The position numbers and the translations under genes are program-made. The notes under the pieces were generated by a model. The model was not told the origin of the DNA and ran no database searches. It worked only from the letters and a program-made list of their open reading frames with translations. 25,173 nucleotides of DNA. Source: Chara braunii (taxonomy: Eukaryota > Streptophyta > Charophyceae > Charales > Characeae). Every line of letters begins with the position of its first letter. Positions within the stretch are counted from its first letter, which is position 1. Below, piece after piece: positions 9,883 to 19,245 of this stretch. The stretch spans positions 27,060 through 52,232 of the forward strand of contig BFEA01000626.1 of the NCBI GenBank assembly GCA_003427395.1, given 5' to 3'.

Positions 9883-11354
9883 ATGAGTCCGAGGGAGGAA
9901 TTGATAACGACGACTGTTGAGGGAGGTCGGGAAGCCGTAATGAGTTTAGTAGAATCTTGGGAACGAAAAGAGTTGCAGCTATTGGTGAACAAGATGCAGG
10001 AGAGGCAAGGTAAGTATCAGAAAGGGGAGAAGTTTTCTATGTTCAGATGTATGAGGGGATCTTTCGAAAAAACGGGTTGCTGCTGGTAGGAAACAAGCAA
10101 CCCATGGAGGTCAGCTTAAAAGCAAGGGAGGAGGGGGAAAGGTAAGTCCTAAGGAGTGGCCATCTGTTCAGGAGGGAGGAAGACGTTACACCTAGGAGAG
10201 TCGTATGCGGGAGGTCTAGGCAGCTAGACGTAATCCAGGCGATGCATGACGGATTAGCAGGGGGGCATCGATCGTCCAAAGGGACCCTTGCAAAAATAAC
10301 ACCTCTCTATTATTGGCCAAACATGGCGGGTATGGTGGCCACGTACTGTCAGACCTGTCTGATCTGCCAGGAACGAAGCTCGACCCGCGTCTTCGAGCCA
10401 CTTAGACCCACACGGGTGCTAGGGCCGGGACATCTGGTCCATCTTGAGCTTGCGGTGATGCCTGTATCAACGGATGGATACAAGTATATTTTGGATGCAC
10501 GGGACAACTTGAGTGGGTTCGTGGAGGCAGTCGCCCTCAAGAAAACGACCGGGAAAGGTGTAGCAGATTGGATAGAGGATTTTTACCTGAGGCATTCCTT
10601 CATCAGGAGGTTTATAGCAGGCAATGAAACAAAATTTGTAAACCAAGAAGTGTTGAGAATGCTTAAAAGGCTCTGCGTACCTATCAAGCTCATCGAGCCA
10701 TATCACCCTGAGGCTAATGCACCTGTGGAAAGGGGGCACCGGACCTTAAAGAAAACAATTGCGAAGCTAGCGGCGGACGATCTGGGGAGTTGGCCTAGAT
10801 AGCTTAAGCAGGTTGTCTTTTCCGAGAACATGACACCTAAGAGGACGACGGGATGTATCCTAGCGGAACTCTAGTACGGAAGAGAGATTGATTTCCCCGT
10901 GGAAGCCTTGATACCCACCTGGAACAGGTTAGATGACGATCCGCACATGACCACAGAGGAGCTAATTGAGACACGATGTCAACAGGTCCTTAAAAACGAG
11001 GAAGTCATGGAAGATATTGTCAATCGGGTACGAGATAGCAGGATGAGGGATAAAGCAAGGTGCGACCAGATCAAGAATATTCGGAAAGAGCCACTTCAGG
11101 TGGGGGAAAGGGTAGTGGTCAGAAACTCGGCACTGGAAAGCACATGGTCTGGACAGTTGGGAAAGAGGTTCAAAGGCCCCTATCAGATTGTTAAGCGTAT
11201 GGGACTGAACACCTTTGAATTGGAAGACTTGGATGAAACCGGATTGAAAGGACCCTTCCCAGGACAACGATTGATCAGGTTTCTAATTCGAGACCCAGTG
11301 GAACAATGGCTTCAGGAGGCCCAGGATAAGGAAACTGAGGAGTTCGCAAACTGA
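9883..11354 (+). pseudogene. integrase of the old element, catalytic triad lost
   Basis: An N-terminal spacer with frame changes (VESWERKELQLLVNK and on) leads into the main frame at 10242. The zinc-binding HHCC site is visible: His at 10245 and 10266, Cys at 10356 and 10365. Of the D-D-E core, the first Asp position is Glu (HLEL, 10446-10448), the second is Gly (AGNETKF, 10620-10622), and the Glu at 10728-10730 remains, 35 residues after the second site as in DX35E. Stops are TAG 10800-10802 and TAG 10872-10874. The C-terminal domain is recognisable (VGERVVVRN, GQLGKRFKGPYQIVKRMG, TFELEDLDETG) and ends at 11352-11354 without a chromodomain. It would insert element DNA into the genome; this copy cannot. 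Confidence 0.85.
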
Positions 11355-11749
11355 GAGCTGACGACAGTCATGCCTATACTATGGGTTGTCTCTGACTATG
11401 GCTGTGGGATTCTTTTTTGGGGGGAGGGTAACTGCTTGGCATGATTGACAAAATGGGGTGCCTTTGTACCTTTGCGCCATGGGGTTTTCTGTGTGTAAGG
11501 GTTGGGTGGTGTCGGAAAAGGACGCCTGAGGCATCGTACCATAGTTTTTTTGGGGGGGTATGATGGGTTCTTGCAACTGCGGCGTCCGTATGCAGGGGCG
11601 ATGTACAATATGTCTTTTTGTATGAGGGATACGGGGAGCACTCGGGGGAGATATTTTCTATCGAACTGGGGGAGTGTGTGTGTGTGTGAGGGGCTCGGTG
11701 GGTGTTGTTTTGTTATAACAGGATCAGGGAAGAAACCTTAGGAGCAAGA
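11355..11749. other. non-coding spacer with homopolymer G/T runs
   Basis: No gene is supported here. The stretch is rich in G and T, with T/G runs at about 11411-11427 and 11546-11558, and a (GT)n run near 11676-11689. It separates the integrase from the downstream acidic frame. A splice acceptor for a subgenomic RNA of the downstream frame could lie here, but I cannot identify one. Confidence 0.35.
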
Positions 11750-12643
11750 ATGAAATTCAGCAACGAAAATGACAACAATATGATCAACAGGCGCAGCGAG
11801 AGAGAAGCGGGACCAAGTGGGGAGCAAAAGACTGTAAAGAGGAAACTGTATGTAGGGTACCTGTCCAAACAAGTACTGGCCAGAGGAGCAAGAAAACTTG
11901 TATGCAGGGGACCCTTGCCTATCAAAAGGGGGGAAGGGATATATATCTCATCGGGAAGTGAAAGCGAGGGAGAGAGAGCGAGCGTGGGAGAAAGGGGTGA
12001 ATCGGGGGAAGAAAGGGTTCAGAGCCTCGCCAGGAAGGAGGCCGAAGGCAGTAACCGGTGTGAGCGACGGTACGAGGAGGGCAAAGGAAGGCGAGGTATG
12101 AATAACAATTGTGAAACAAGGGGAGAGGAAAGAGAGAGCCTGCGTAACGAGTGAAGCGGCCATGGCAGTTGTGAGAGGGGATACACGGACTTTGGGAAGG
12201 AATGGGAAAGGAGGGTGAACGCCCCCTGTAACTGGAACCCTGAAAACCTTATGGGTGAGTTCAGCCCCGTACGGAGGAAAGAGGATGAGGACGAGGTGCG
12301 GGAGGTCATTGAGACTAGCAGTGGTGATGAAACGGGTGAAATCTCAAGGCCTAGAGAAGAAGGGCGACCCATCGCGAGCAGGTCACAAGAGGGACCCTTC
12401 AGATGGGAAGGTGAGTTTGGACCTACACCCAGTCATTGGTTTGAGCAATGAATTAGTGTGATCAAACACGACTGGATCATCAAGGCCAGGGAACTGATAG
12501 AGGCCGGAGTGACAGCTACACCCTTGGACTTTTACAATGAAAGGGAGTTCCGAGAAATCACGAGGAGAAAGAGGGAAATCCTGGCCTCCGGCCTGGGAGT
12601 CAAAGGGTCAATGAGAAAAAAGGATGAGCAAGGGACCAAGTGA
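11750..12643 (+). pseudogene. unrecognised acidic/serine-rich frame downstream of pol
   Basis: One frame of 298 codons runs from the ATG at 11750 to TGA 12641-12643 without a frameshift, interrupted by TGA at 12152-12154 and TGA at 12449-12451. The predicted product is highly charged. The N part is basic (KRKLYVGYLSKQVLARGARK). Two similar acidic motifs follow: IYISSGSESEGE (11939-11974) and VIETSSGDETGE (12305-12340). Each is a short hydrophobic stretch followed by Ser and acidic residues, the general look of a SUMO-interaction or CK2-type motif; this is only resemblance. The C part, about 60 residues, is denser and more fold-like (HDWIIKARELIEAGVTATPL, then DFYNEREFREITRRKREIL). Its position after pol suits an accessory retroelement gene, for example an extra 3' ORF. 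It has no transmembrane segment, so an envelope role is not supported. Confidence 0.6.
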
Positions 12644-13358
12644 GATAGGACAGATGACAACGAGAGAGATTAGGCGCTATAAGCATTGAACAAAAGTTGT
12701 GTTTTCGCAATATTGAAGTGACAAAGTTTGGATAGTATGAATGAGCTTGCTAGGAATGAGCAGTACAAAGACTAGTCAGAACTGTGCCTCGATGAGTTAG
12801 AAACATAATTTTGAGCTACTTCCTGGATGAGCTACCTTCGAAATGTTACGTATGAGATAATGACAAGAGGATGAGACTGGTTGGGATGGTTGTATTGTGA
12901 GCTTTGAATGAAACAGAGATTGCACCTTTGGAAACAGACTATGAATTTGGATTGACGAGCAAAGCAAGACATTGAGTGTCGGTCGAGTACAAGAGAGGTT
13001 AGGGGACCCTTGGGTAAAGAGGCGTGAGAACCCCTCTTCCCTAGGAGCCTAATCCAACTAAGTCATGAATGAGCCAAAAGTAGCAGGAAGCCTGAGAGGT
13101 CAGAAAGAGTGAAAACAGAAAGGATGTCCCTACCTTTCGCTATGGTTGAACGGCCGGGTGGGCTAAGTGTTACTTGAGGTTGCAAGCCTCAACTCGAGCA
13201 CTAGACGCTAAGCCGGATGAATGGATGAGGAACAACAAATGGTATTGAGAAAGGATGAGAAATATCGCGCGCCGAAAATTGTAAAAGATGGCCACCTTCT
13301 AACCCCTAAGACAAAGATGGGATCCGTGTCCTCGAGGCCAACCCCCTCGGGCGCTAAC
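12644..13358. other. non-coding, nothing recognised
   Basis: I see no gene, RNA or element end in this stretch. A small perfect hairpin occurs near 13172-13190 (TTGAGG with CCTCAA around a 7-base loop). It may be part of the untranslated 3' region of the old element. Confidence 0.35.
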
Positions 13359-13548
13359 ATTGGAATGGATAAGGACGGCCCTAACAGGGTCGTTCAATTG
13401 AAATGAAAAAGAACGGCCCTAATAAGACCGATCGACTGGAATGGATAAGAACAACCCTGACAAGATCGTTCGATTGAGATGGAAAAGAACGATTCTGATA
13501 AGGTTGTTCGGTTGGAAATGGCAAAATGGCCCTTGATAAGGGTCAATT
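13359..13548 (+). repeat. 38-bp tandem repeat, about five units, each a potential hairpin
   Basis: Four units of exactly 38 bases start at 13359, 13397, 13435 and 13473; a fifth, more diverged unit starts at 13511. Each opens with a form of ATTGGAATGG and carries GAACGGCCCT near its middle, then a short A/T spacer and a form of AGGGTCGTTC. The two inner blocks are imperfect reverse complements, so each unit can fold into a stem-loop. The period is not a multiple of three, so it is unlikely to be coding. It lies between the old element's last frame and a purine tract at 13741. Confidence 0.85.
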
Positions 13549-13992
13549 GGATATAGTTACTAGGGCCCCCTTGCATGATTGCTTGAGAAAGGTTGAGCTT
13601 GAAGGATCTGGAGTTTGCATTGCGGAATTGCTTGAGAATTGGAAATTGCATTGCATATCAGGGGGCCCTAGGCGGATTGGAAAAGACATGGAAATGGCAT
13701 TGAAAGAGCTTTGATTTTTTATCTAGTATCAGGCCTCAACAGGAGGGGGATATTGATCTCTGCACCGCGACCCCAGGACCTCTACCCTTCAAGGGAAAGT
13801 CTCAGCGTGACTTGTTCCTCGTAAAGAAGGATAAGGGTTAAAGGACTAAGACATCTCTCTCTTTGATTGGTGCTCGCCGTCCGGAACTAACTTTGACAAC
13901 CAGCTCTGGTCGAGGAGTTCAAACTGCACCTCATGTTGGGAACCTGAACGTCAAAGAGTGAGAAAACAAATGGGTGAAGTATCATTCTTTTG
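13549..13992. other. non-coding stretch with possible old PPT and 3' LTR start
   Basis: No gene is seen. The purine tract AGGAGGGGGATAT at 13741-13753 is followed by TGATCTCTGC at 13754, which fits a polypurine tract and LTR start of the old element. If so, the younger element inserted 243 bases into that LTR, and the LTR would continue at 23713. I cannot find a partner LTR copy in the window, so this stays a suggestion. Confidence 0.3.
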
Positions 13993-13996
13993 CTAG
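13993..13996. repeat. target-site duplication CTAG, 5' copy
   Basis: CTAG directly before the TGTGATAACC start of the 5' LTR matches CTAG directly after the 3' LTR at 23713-23716. A 5-bp reading (CTAGT) is possible if the LTR is taken to begin one base later. Ty3/gypsy integrases usually make 4-6 bp duplications. Confidence 0.8.
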
Positions 13997-15333
13997 TGTG
14001 ATAACCCGTCCAAACAAGGACTGAAATACACAGTTGATTTCTGAGTTCTGCTCATAGACTGAATGCCCTACTGAGTTCCCGCCTGCTAAGTCTGTGTGTG
14101 TGTGTGCTTGCTGGACTGCATATCTGTCTGAGTGTTGGCTGGCTTGCATGCGTGTGGCTGTGCCTGTCTGAGTGCTGGTTGGTATGAGTGTGTGTGGCCC
14201 GCCATGACACTTGTTCGTTCGTTGGGCCCTCAGGGCCGGTACTTACCTGTGGTCGTGGCTTTGAAGGGTTGCAGCGGGGAAAAAGCACTTAAGTAGAGGG
14301 TAGGCCGGTACCGCACCCGGCAGGGGGGTGAATATGCAGGCACCGGAGGCCGAGCAGAAGAAGACAAAAATGACATTTTTAGAGGCCGGTAGTGTAGACT
14401 AGGTCTAGCGGGTACCAGTCTGAGTCTAGGGCCTGTTGGGGCAATATCAGAGTCTGCGATGATGTTTCCCTCCAAAAGAGAAGGAGGTACCGGTTGCTTG
14501 GGAAGGCCAGCGGCCTGGAAGTCACCGCCCAAGAGGCAAAGCAGGCCACTATATCTTCAGGCCGGGCGGAAGACCCGACCTCTTTTTCGGTGTGCAAGTT
14601 TGGCGACACACTGGTGGAGCGCAGCTGGCTGGAGCAGCGCTGCTGGAGAGGAAGGAGAAGGACATGAGGGAGGAAGAAGGAGGAAGGAGGAAGGAAGGGG
14701 GAGGAGCGCTAGGGGTACTTACCTGGCTATGGTAGCAGCCATCTTCGTCACCTTGGTGGGCGCTGCAACAGGGAGTCCCCAACTGGGGAGAGCTACACCA
14801 AGAAGCTTCAAGGCAGGGTTGGGCATGGCGGTCTGAGCTAGAGCAGCCATAGCTGCTTTGGGTTGTCCTTTGGACGTTTGGGCAAGGCCTAGTAGTCCGC
14901 CATAGCCTTGGCCTATGCGAGTGAAGAGTGAAGGGAGGCGGCCATGGCTATGGTGGACCTGAAGTGATACCTGCAGTAGAAGAGGGACTCGGACATTGAT
15001 TCTGGACCAGTCATTCAACATTGTATTATTATTTCTTGTATGAATAAGAGAAGAGGGAGATAAGGAGTAGGAGATTGTTGGGCGAAGAAGAAGAGCCTTG
15101 TCATTGTCTTTGCTGGTGTACATCTTCTTCTTCTTCTTTCTTACTTCTCCTTCTTCTTCTACTCCTCTCTCTCCTCTCAAGTTCATTCATTTCTTTCTGC
15201 AATTGGATGGCATTGTACTTTCCAGTGGATGTGTATCNCTCTCTCCTCTCAAGTTCATTCATTTCTTTCTGCAATTGGATGGCATTGTACTTTCCAGTGG
15301 ATGTGTATCTCGAAATTGGCCAGGGTCATAACA
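13997..15333 (+). repeat. 5' LTR of the younger element (1337 bp)
   Basis: It begins TGTGATAACC and ends GGTCATAACA. The ends are imperfect inverted repeats of each other and include the canonical TG...CA. Internal features are a (GT)n run at about 14094-14106, an imperfect 40-bp duplication starting at 14124 and 14164 (both with CTGTCTGAGTG), a GGAA/GGAG purine-rich block at about 14645-14706, a CTT/CTC pyrimidine block at about 15122-15175, and a 71-bp direct duplication with one N between the copies. An AT-rich stretch near 15019-15050 could belong to the R region. The LTR would carry promoter and polyadenylation signals, but I cannot fix their positions. Confidence 0.93.
15167..15309 (+). 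repeat. 71-bp exact duplication split by a single N (5' LTR)
   Basis: 15167-15237 and 15239-15309 read the same, with N at 15238 between them. The identical arrangement occurs in the 3' LTR. A single N between two identical blocks is what a scaffolder leaves when overlapping contig ends are joined without merging, so the duplication may not be real. Confidence 0.85.
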
Positions 15334-15334
15334 T

Positions 15335-15349
15335 TGGCATCACAGAGGA
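15335..15349 (+). other. primer-binding site, initiator-Met-like
   Basis: One base after the LTR end lies TGGCATCACAGAG. Plant elements primed by initiator tRNA-Met start TGGTATCAGAG; the match here is good if CA has been duplicated and one T is C. The TGG pairs with the CCA end of a tRNA. Position and TGG are firm, but the tRNA identity is tentative. Confidence 0.65.
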
Positions 15350-15379
15350 TTCTACTTGCTGGTGAGAGTTGACTTGCTG

Positions 15380-15425
15380 CCCTAACCCTAACCTAAGTGG
15401 TTGAGGGCAACACTTAGGGTTAGGG
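15380..15425 (+). promoter_or_regulatory. leader hairpin 1 with telomere-like arms
   Basis: CCCTAACCCTAACCTAAGTG at 15380-15399 can pair with CACTTAGGGTTAGGG at 15411-15425, leaving a 5-base bulge and an 11-base loop. It lies 30 bases after the PBS, the usual place for packaging or dimerisation structures in retroelement RNA. The arms contain short CCCTAA / TTAGGG words. Confidence 0.5.
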
Positions 15426-15474
15426 ATGGCCGGTTGAGGGAAGTGGGGCAGTGTGGCTAAGGGAAGCTACCCCC

Positions 15475-15517
15475 ACCTGGTTAGGTCATGTGGGGTCAAC
15501 ATAGAACCTAACCAGGT
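15475..15517 (+). promoter_or_regulatory. leader hairpin 2, perfect 12-bp stem
   Basis: ACCTGGTTAGGT at 15475-15486 and ACCTAACCAGGT at 15506-15517 are perfect reverse complements around a 19-base loop. Together with hairpin 1 it gives a structured leader between PBS and gag, plausibly an RNA packaging or dimer-linkage signal. Confidence 0.5.
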
Positions 15518-16659
15518 TGCTCGAGAGTGAGATTAGGGTGGCGAGACATTTCGAGGAGACTTCATGCGGCGATTTGAGAGAGGCGACAGTGAGAGGCACT
15601 CGCACCTGAAATCTGATTCAAGGGAGACACTTGGCAACTTAAGGGCTGCCCTCAAGTTGGTGAGTTTGAGGGTCAGCGGCCACTCTGCATCAACGGACTG
15701 CAAGTTGCTACTTTGTTCTTCAGCATCGACGGGGGATCCAGCGTTGCACTTTGGTGTTGGCGTCAGACCCTCCTAGGAGATAGGACACTAGTGTAGGGGT
15801 AGCGTTAGAGGGGTTAGGAGGACCACATGAGAAGGGGGGTGAGTTCTCTTCATCTCGAAGCTCAAGGCCACTCAGGTAAGTGTCGTGCACCTACGGGATG
15901 CCCATGTATGTGTGTATGGTATTGATTGTCCTGCTGGGGTACTCTGGGTTTCTTTTCCTACTCCTCTGTGGTCTTGATTGTGTGACTGAATGCATGTGAT
16001 CTACCTACTCACCTGATGGATGGAAAATGAAGTATCTTGATCTACATGTCGAGTCTTTCTACAGTGCTTTGTCTTTTCATCTCTGAACGGTTGTATTCTG
16101 TAGGTTCTGCTAAAAGTTGAAATTTCGTTTTTCAGTGCAGTAGAGACTGAACTAAGCTTATGTGGAACTCCTTTTGGTTGGGACCTGGTTGAGACCTACG
16201 TGGGACCCCTAAGGCCCAGCAGGCCCGGGCCCAAACAAGAAGAGCCTCTGGACCCAAATCGGTTAGGCATTGATCTCTTGTCTTCTTGACTGGGATACAA
16301 GTTCATTCTTCTTGGATTAGGACACCCACTGCCAAGGGGATCTTGGCTGAGACGTTTCGCATGTCTTCTGATTGCACTGTCCGTGGCTTGACTCGCACCT
16401 TGTACACGACTCAATTCTCCATTGTTGCATTTAGTTACTCGTTGTCTGATTTGCTGTACGGTCATGGAGCTGGTCAGACTGGACTCGAGAGGACCTCGTA
16501 TGCAGTCTGATAAGACTGGGTCGCTGGATCAGACCTCTCGTTTGAAGTTGTTGTTTTTTTTTTTGCTTCCCTCTACTTCCAAATGAAATGCCGCTCCGGC
16601 TAGGAGTTCTACCTTCTCTTCTCTGAGCTTTTCAGTTTGTTTCTCTAAGTTCATTTCCG
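15518..16659 (+). other. untranslated leader between PBS hairpins and gag
   Basis: About 1.1 kb without a convincing gene. Short open frames exist but show no domain. A T run of about 13 lies at 16552-16564, shortly before gag. Leaders this long occur in plant Ty3/gypsy elements. A splice site here is possible but I cannot point to one. Confidence 0.5.
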
Positions 16660-18465
16660 ATGCCCATGGAGACTCGCAGCCAGAAAGAAGAGAGAGAGAG
16701 GAGGGAGAGAGAACAGGGAGAGAGGGAAAGTGATCGTCTGAAGTGGGCAAGGACTGGGAAAAGGAGTGTACGTCCAAGTGAGAGGGGGAGTGAACCTCTA
16801 GAGAGTCTAATGGATTCTTTTGCTGACCGACGACTCTCTGACCCACCTGCCCATGCTGGCAGTCCAAAAATGGCTCAGCTAACTTCAGTGCAATGGCGGG
16901 CCTTGTTAGATGCAGCAAGTGATGCCGAGAAACCATATCTACAGGCACTTTAGAACAACGCAATCAAAAGGGAAGAAGAGTCAGAGAGGGAGAGGAAGGA
17001 GGCGTTGTTGGAGGCTCAAGAGGCCATTTTGCAAACTGTTCCCTCACTGACTAAAGAACAGTGTAGGGAAGAGTTGCAGACCATACTTACCGCTATCGCC
17101 CAAGTCCGGAGTCTTGAGGATCATACCAGCCAGATCGCTGAAGTCTTCGATAAATTGAAGAAACTCCAGGAGGATCTGACTGATATGACCAGCAAGTACC
17201 ACGACTTGACGGTTGAGGTTGCTGAGCTGCGGCAGGCCCAAGTAACCAACCCTCTTCCCTTACCCCCTGCTTCCGGAGTTGCACTTACGACTAATCTTGC
17301 CCCTCTCACCGTATCTTCTTCTACCCCTTCTTCGAGTGTGATGGCAACCCCCTCGGGACCTGCAGCAGGTGAAGATTCCGCTGTTGCTGTGACAAGCAAC
17401 GAGGCTGGAACTTTTGCAACTGTTGCAGCCCCAAGATTGGAACCAGCAGGTGCTGGTCCCAGCTACGCCGGTCCCTATGTGGACCGAAAGGCGGTATAAA
17501 TGTCGTCTAAGTACGACGGCAAGGAAGACATCGAGTCTTGGATCGGCTCCATGACGGCCTACTTTGAGATTCTGGGGACTCAACCTGAGACCCAGGCTGT
17601 GATCATGGGGATGAATTTCAAGCCGGTTGTGCGGGGCTTCTTGGAAGTCCAAACAACGCGAGCTGGGGTCCCGAAAACTGCACTAGCAAAATGGCTTAGG
17701 GCCACTCCGCTTGCCTCACTCGAGGAACTCCTCATCTCCCAATACCAAGATCCACGTGCTGCAGCGAGGGCAAGAAACCAGCTTGACAAAGTCAACCGCA
17801 ACAAGTGAACAGGCTCCATGAAAAGCCTGCAAACCTATCTTAGCAAGTTGTTCGCTACTCCTAGTTTGGAATTGACTGCTCAGTTTTGCTTAGATGTGGT
17901 TAAGGGCGCGGTTCCGACTAATTTCACTAATAGCCTGGGCAGGGACTACATTGCATACACTGACTGGCTTGCCCTAATGAAGGACATAGTCAGTTTGGAG
18001 GTTGTAGACCTCGTTAGCACGGCAGGCAACAAAAAGCCCATGGGCGATAGACGATTCAAAGGCAGCAACCGTTTTGTTGTGCATGACCTGCTGGAGGCCG
18101 AAGAAGAAGCCGATGCGGACGACCCCACTCTTGGTGACGACCAAGAACAAGACTCCGATACAGCTTGTTCTTCAGCCCATGAGTCCGATGCAAATAAAGA
18201 AGAAGAATTTTTTTCTGCCTTCAAAAAGACTGCTAGTACCAAGGGACCGAATCGGAGTGCCGAGAAAAATTATGTCCAACTTCCCAAGGGAGTCAAGATC
18301 CCGCCTAAGCCGGAGGATGCGTCTACCAAACCTTGGGTTGACCTCCGGATCACTGAGAATGACTGGCGGGGCAGACTCAAGAAAGGGGTTTGCCTGCATT
18401 CCCAAAAAACAAACCATAAGGTTCAAGACTGTTATAGGCTGCAGGGAAACCAGAATCGGGCATAG
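16660..18465 (+). pseudogene. gag: gag of the younger element, three internal stops
   Basis: One frame without shifts runs from the ATG at 16660 (a second ATG is at 16666) to TAG 18463-18465. It is broken by TAG 16951-16953, TAA 17497-17499 and TGA 17806-17808. By position: a charged N-terminus; a coiled coil at about 16955-17240 (LKKLQEDLTDMTSKYHDL); a Ser/Thr/Pro/Ala-rich linker; a retrotransposon Gag capsid domain at about 17500-18030 (YDGKEDIESWIGSMTAYFE, later WLRATPLASLEELLISQY); an acidic patch near 18100-18200; and a zinc-knuckle-like CLHSQKTNHKVQDC near 18391-18432 in which the second Cys is Ser. The product would form the particle shell. The natural end overlaps pol at a slippery heptamer. 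Confidence 0.88.
18444..18450 (+). promoter_or_regulatory. candidate -1 programmed frameshift site GGGAAAC
   Basis: In the gag frame the codons read CAG GGA AAC, so G-GGA-AAC fits the X-XXY-YYZ slippery rule exactly. Slipping back one base enters the frame that holds the protease, starting CCA GAA at 18450, and escapes the gag stop at 18463-18465. GGGAAAC is a known -1 site in some plant RNA viruses. A clear downstream pseudoknot is not obvious; a weak stem can form between ACTC near 18480 and GAGT near 18497. A one-base deletion during decay would look the same. Confidence 0.55.
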
Positions 18466-19245
18466 AGTCAGATTCAGCAAACTCTACAGCAGTGGAGTCT
18501 GGTTCTGTTGAAAATCAGCAGCCCTCCCTTGAAGCCCAACCATCTGCTGAAGACAAGGCTGAGGTAAGTAATGTCTTGTATGTCGAGCCTTGGGAGGAGT
18601 CTGAGATGGTTGACTTCCACTACCACTTGGAGCATTGGGCTGAGATGAAACAGCAACGTGCCCAAGGAACAGTGAAGCTGATCTTCTTTAAACTTCTCAT
18701 AAACCACCGCTATCTCCGTGTGTTGGTGGACTGTGGTGCTACAGCTAACTTCATGTCACCACATGGGATACGCAAGGTGGGCTTGGGGATGAAACAAGTG
18801 GCCCAGCAGAACCCTTGCCGGACCCAAGTTGGCGACACGGAAATTGTCTCTTCCACCCATGCAGTCAAAGGTGTGCGCACTACCTTTGACAAAGGCAAGA
18901 CTGTCACCCATGCATTGAACTTCCTTGTCCTTGACAAGTGCCCCTTCGACGTTGTCCTTGGCTTGGGCTGGCTGCAGTCCCAATGCGAATGGACCAAGTG
19001 GAAGGAGTCACTCTTCATGGTCAAAGATGCTCAGGGAAACGAGCTTCCTGTCCTCTTGGATGAGAAGCGCGAATCCCAGTGACTTTTCTGAATGTTATGC
19101 AGTTATGCAAGAAATGGCGCAAGCACAAGGAGGAAGAATAGTTGTATGTTGCCTTTGTTCGTCCTACCCATGTGCCATCTACTTTTGCGGCTAATATCAC
19201 TACTACTTTGATTGATGATCCTACTCCTGGTACTCTACTTTTAGC
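18450..19245 (+). pseudogene. aspartic protease and linker of the younger element
   Basis: The frame runs open from 18450 to TGA 19080-19082, with an ATG at 18492 as a possible separate start. The retropepsin site is LVDCGATANFMSPHG: Asp-Cys-Gly in place of Asp-Ser/Thr-Gly, either a lineage variant or a mutation. The second hallmark is PFDVVLGLGWLQ. Homology then moves to another frame near 19070 (VTFLNVMQLCKKWRKHKEEE), meets TAG at 19139-19141, continues as YVAFVRPTHVPSTFAANI, and shifts again near 19235 into the RT frame. It would process Gag and Gag-Pol. Confidence 0.8.

Larger units (their letters stand above)
4886..12643 (+). mobile_element. old decayed Ty3/gypsy-type element, gag-pol plus downstream frame
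   Basis: The remains stand in the order gag, protease, RT, RNase H, integrase, all on the + strand. That order (integrase after RNase H) is the Ty3/gypsy arrangement. Decay is heavy, with at least six frame changes and more than ten stops. No chromodomain follows the integrase, unlike the younger element. RT wording such as LVDLYSGYDQ and PYIDDNPIKD reminds me of Ty3-like elements known from basidiomycete fungi; that is recall, not a search. LTRs are not identified. A purine tract at 13741-13753 (AGGAGGGGGATAT) followed by TGATCTC may be its PPT and the start of a 3' LTR. Whether the A-D array upstream belongs to it is unknown. Confidence 0.85.

Noticed and set aside
13359-13548. CRISPR-like array
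   Set aside because: Units are contiguous with no unique spacers, and the setting is eukaryotic; it is an ordinary tandem repeat.
15380-15425. Interstitial telomere repeat
   Set aside because: Only two CCCTAA and two TTAGGG words in opposite orientation, inside a retroelement leader; better explained as a hairpin.
15564-15776. 70-codon frame in the leader of the younger element
   Set aside because: No domain and no family resemblance; frames of this length are expected by chance.
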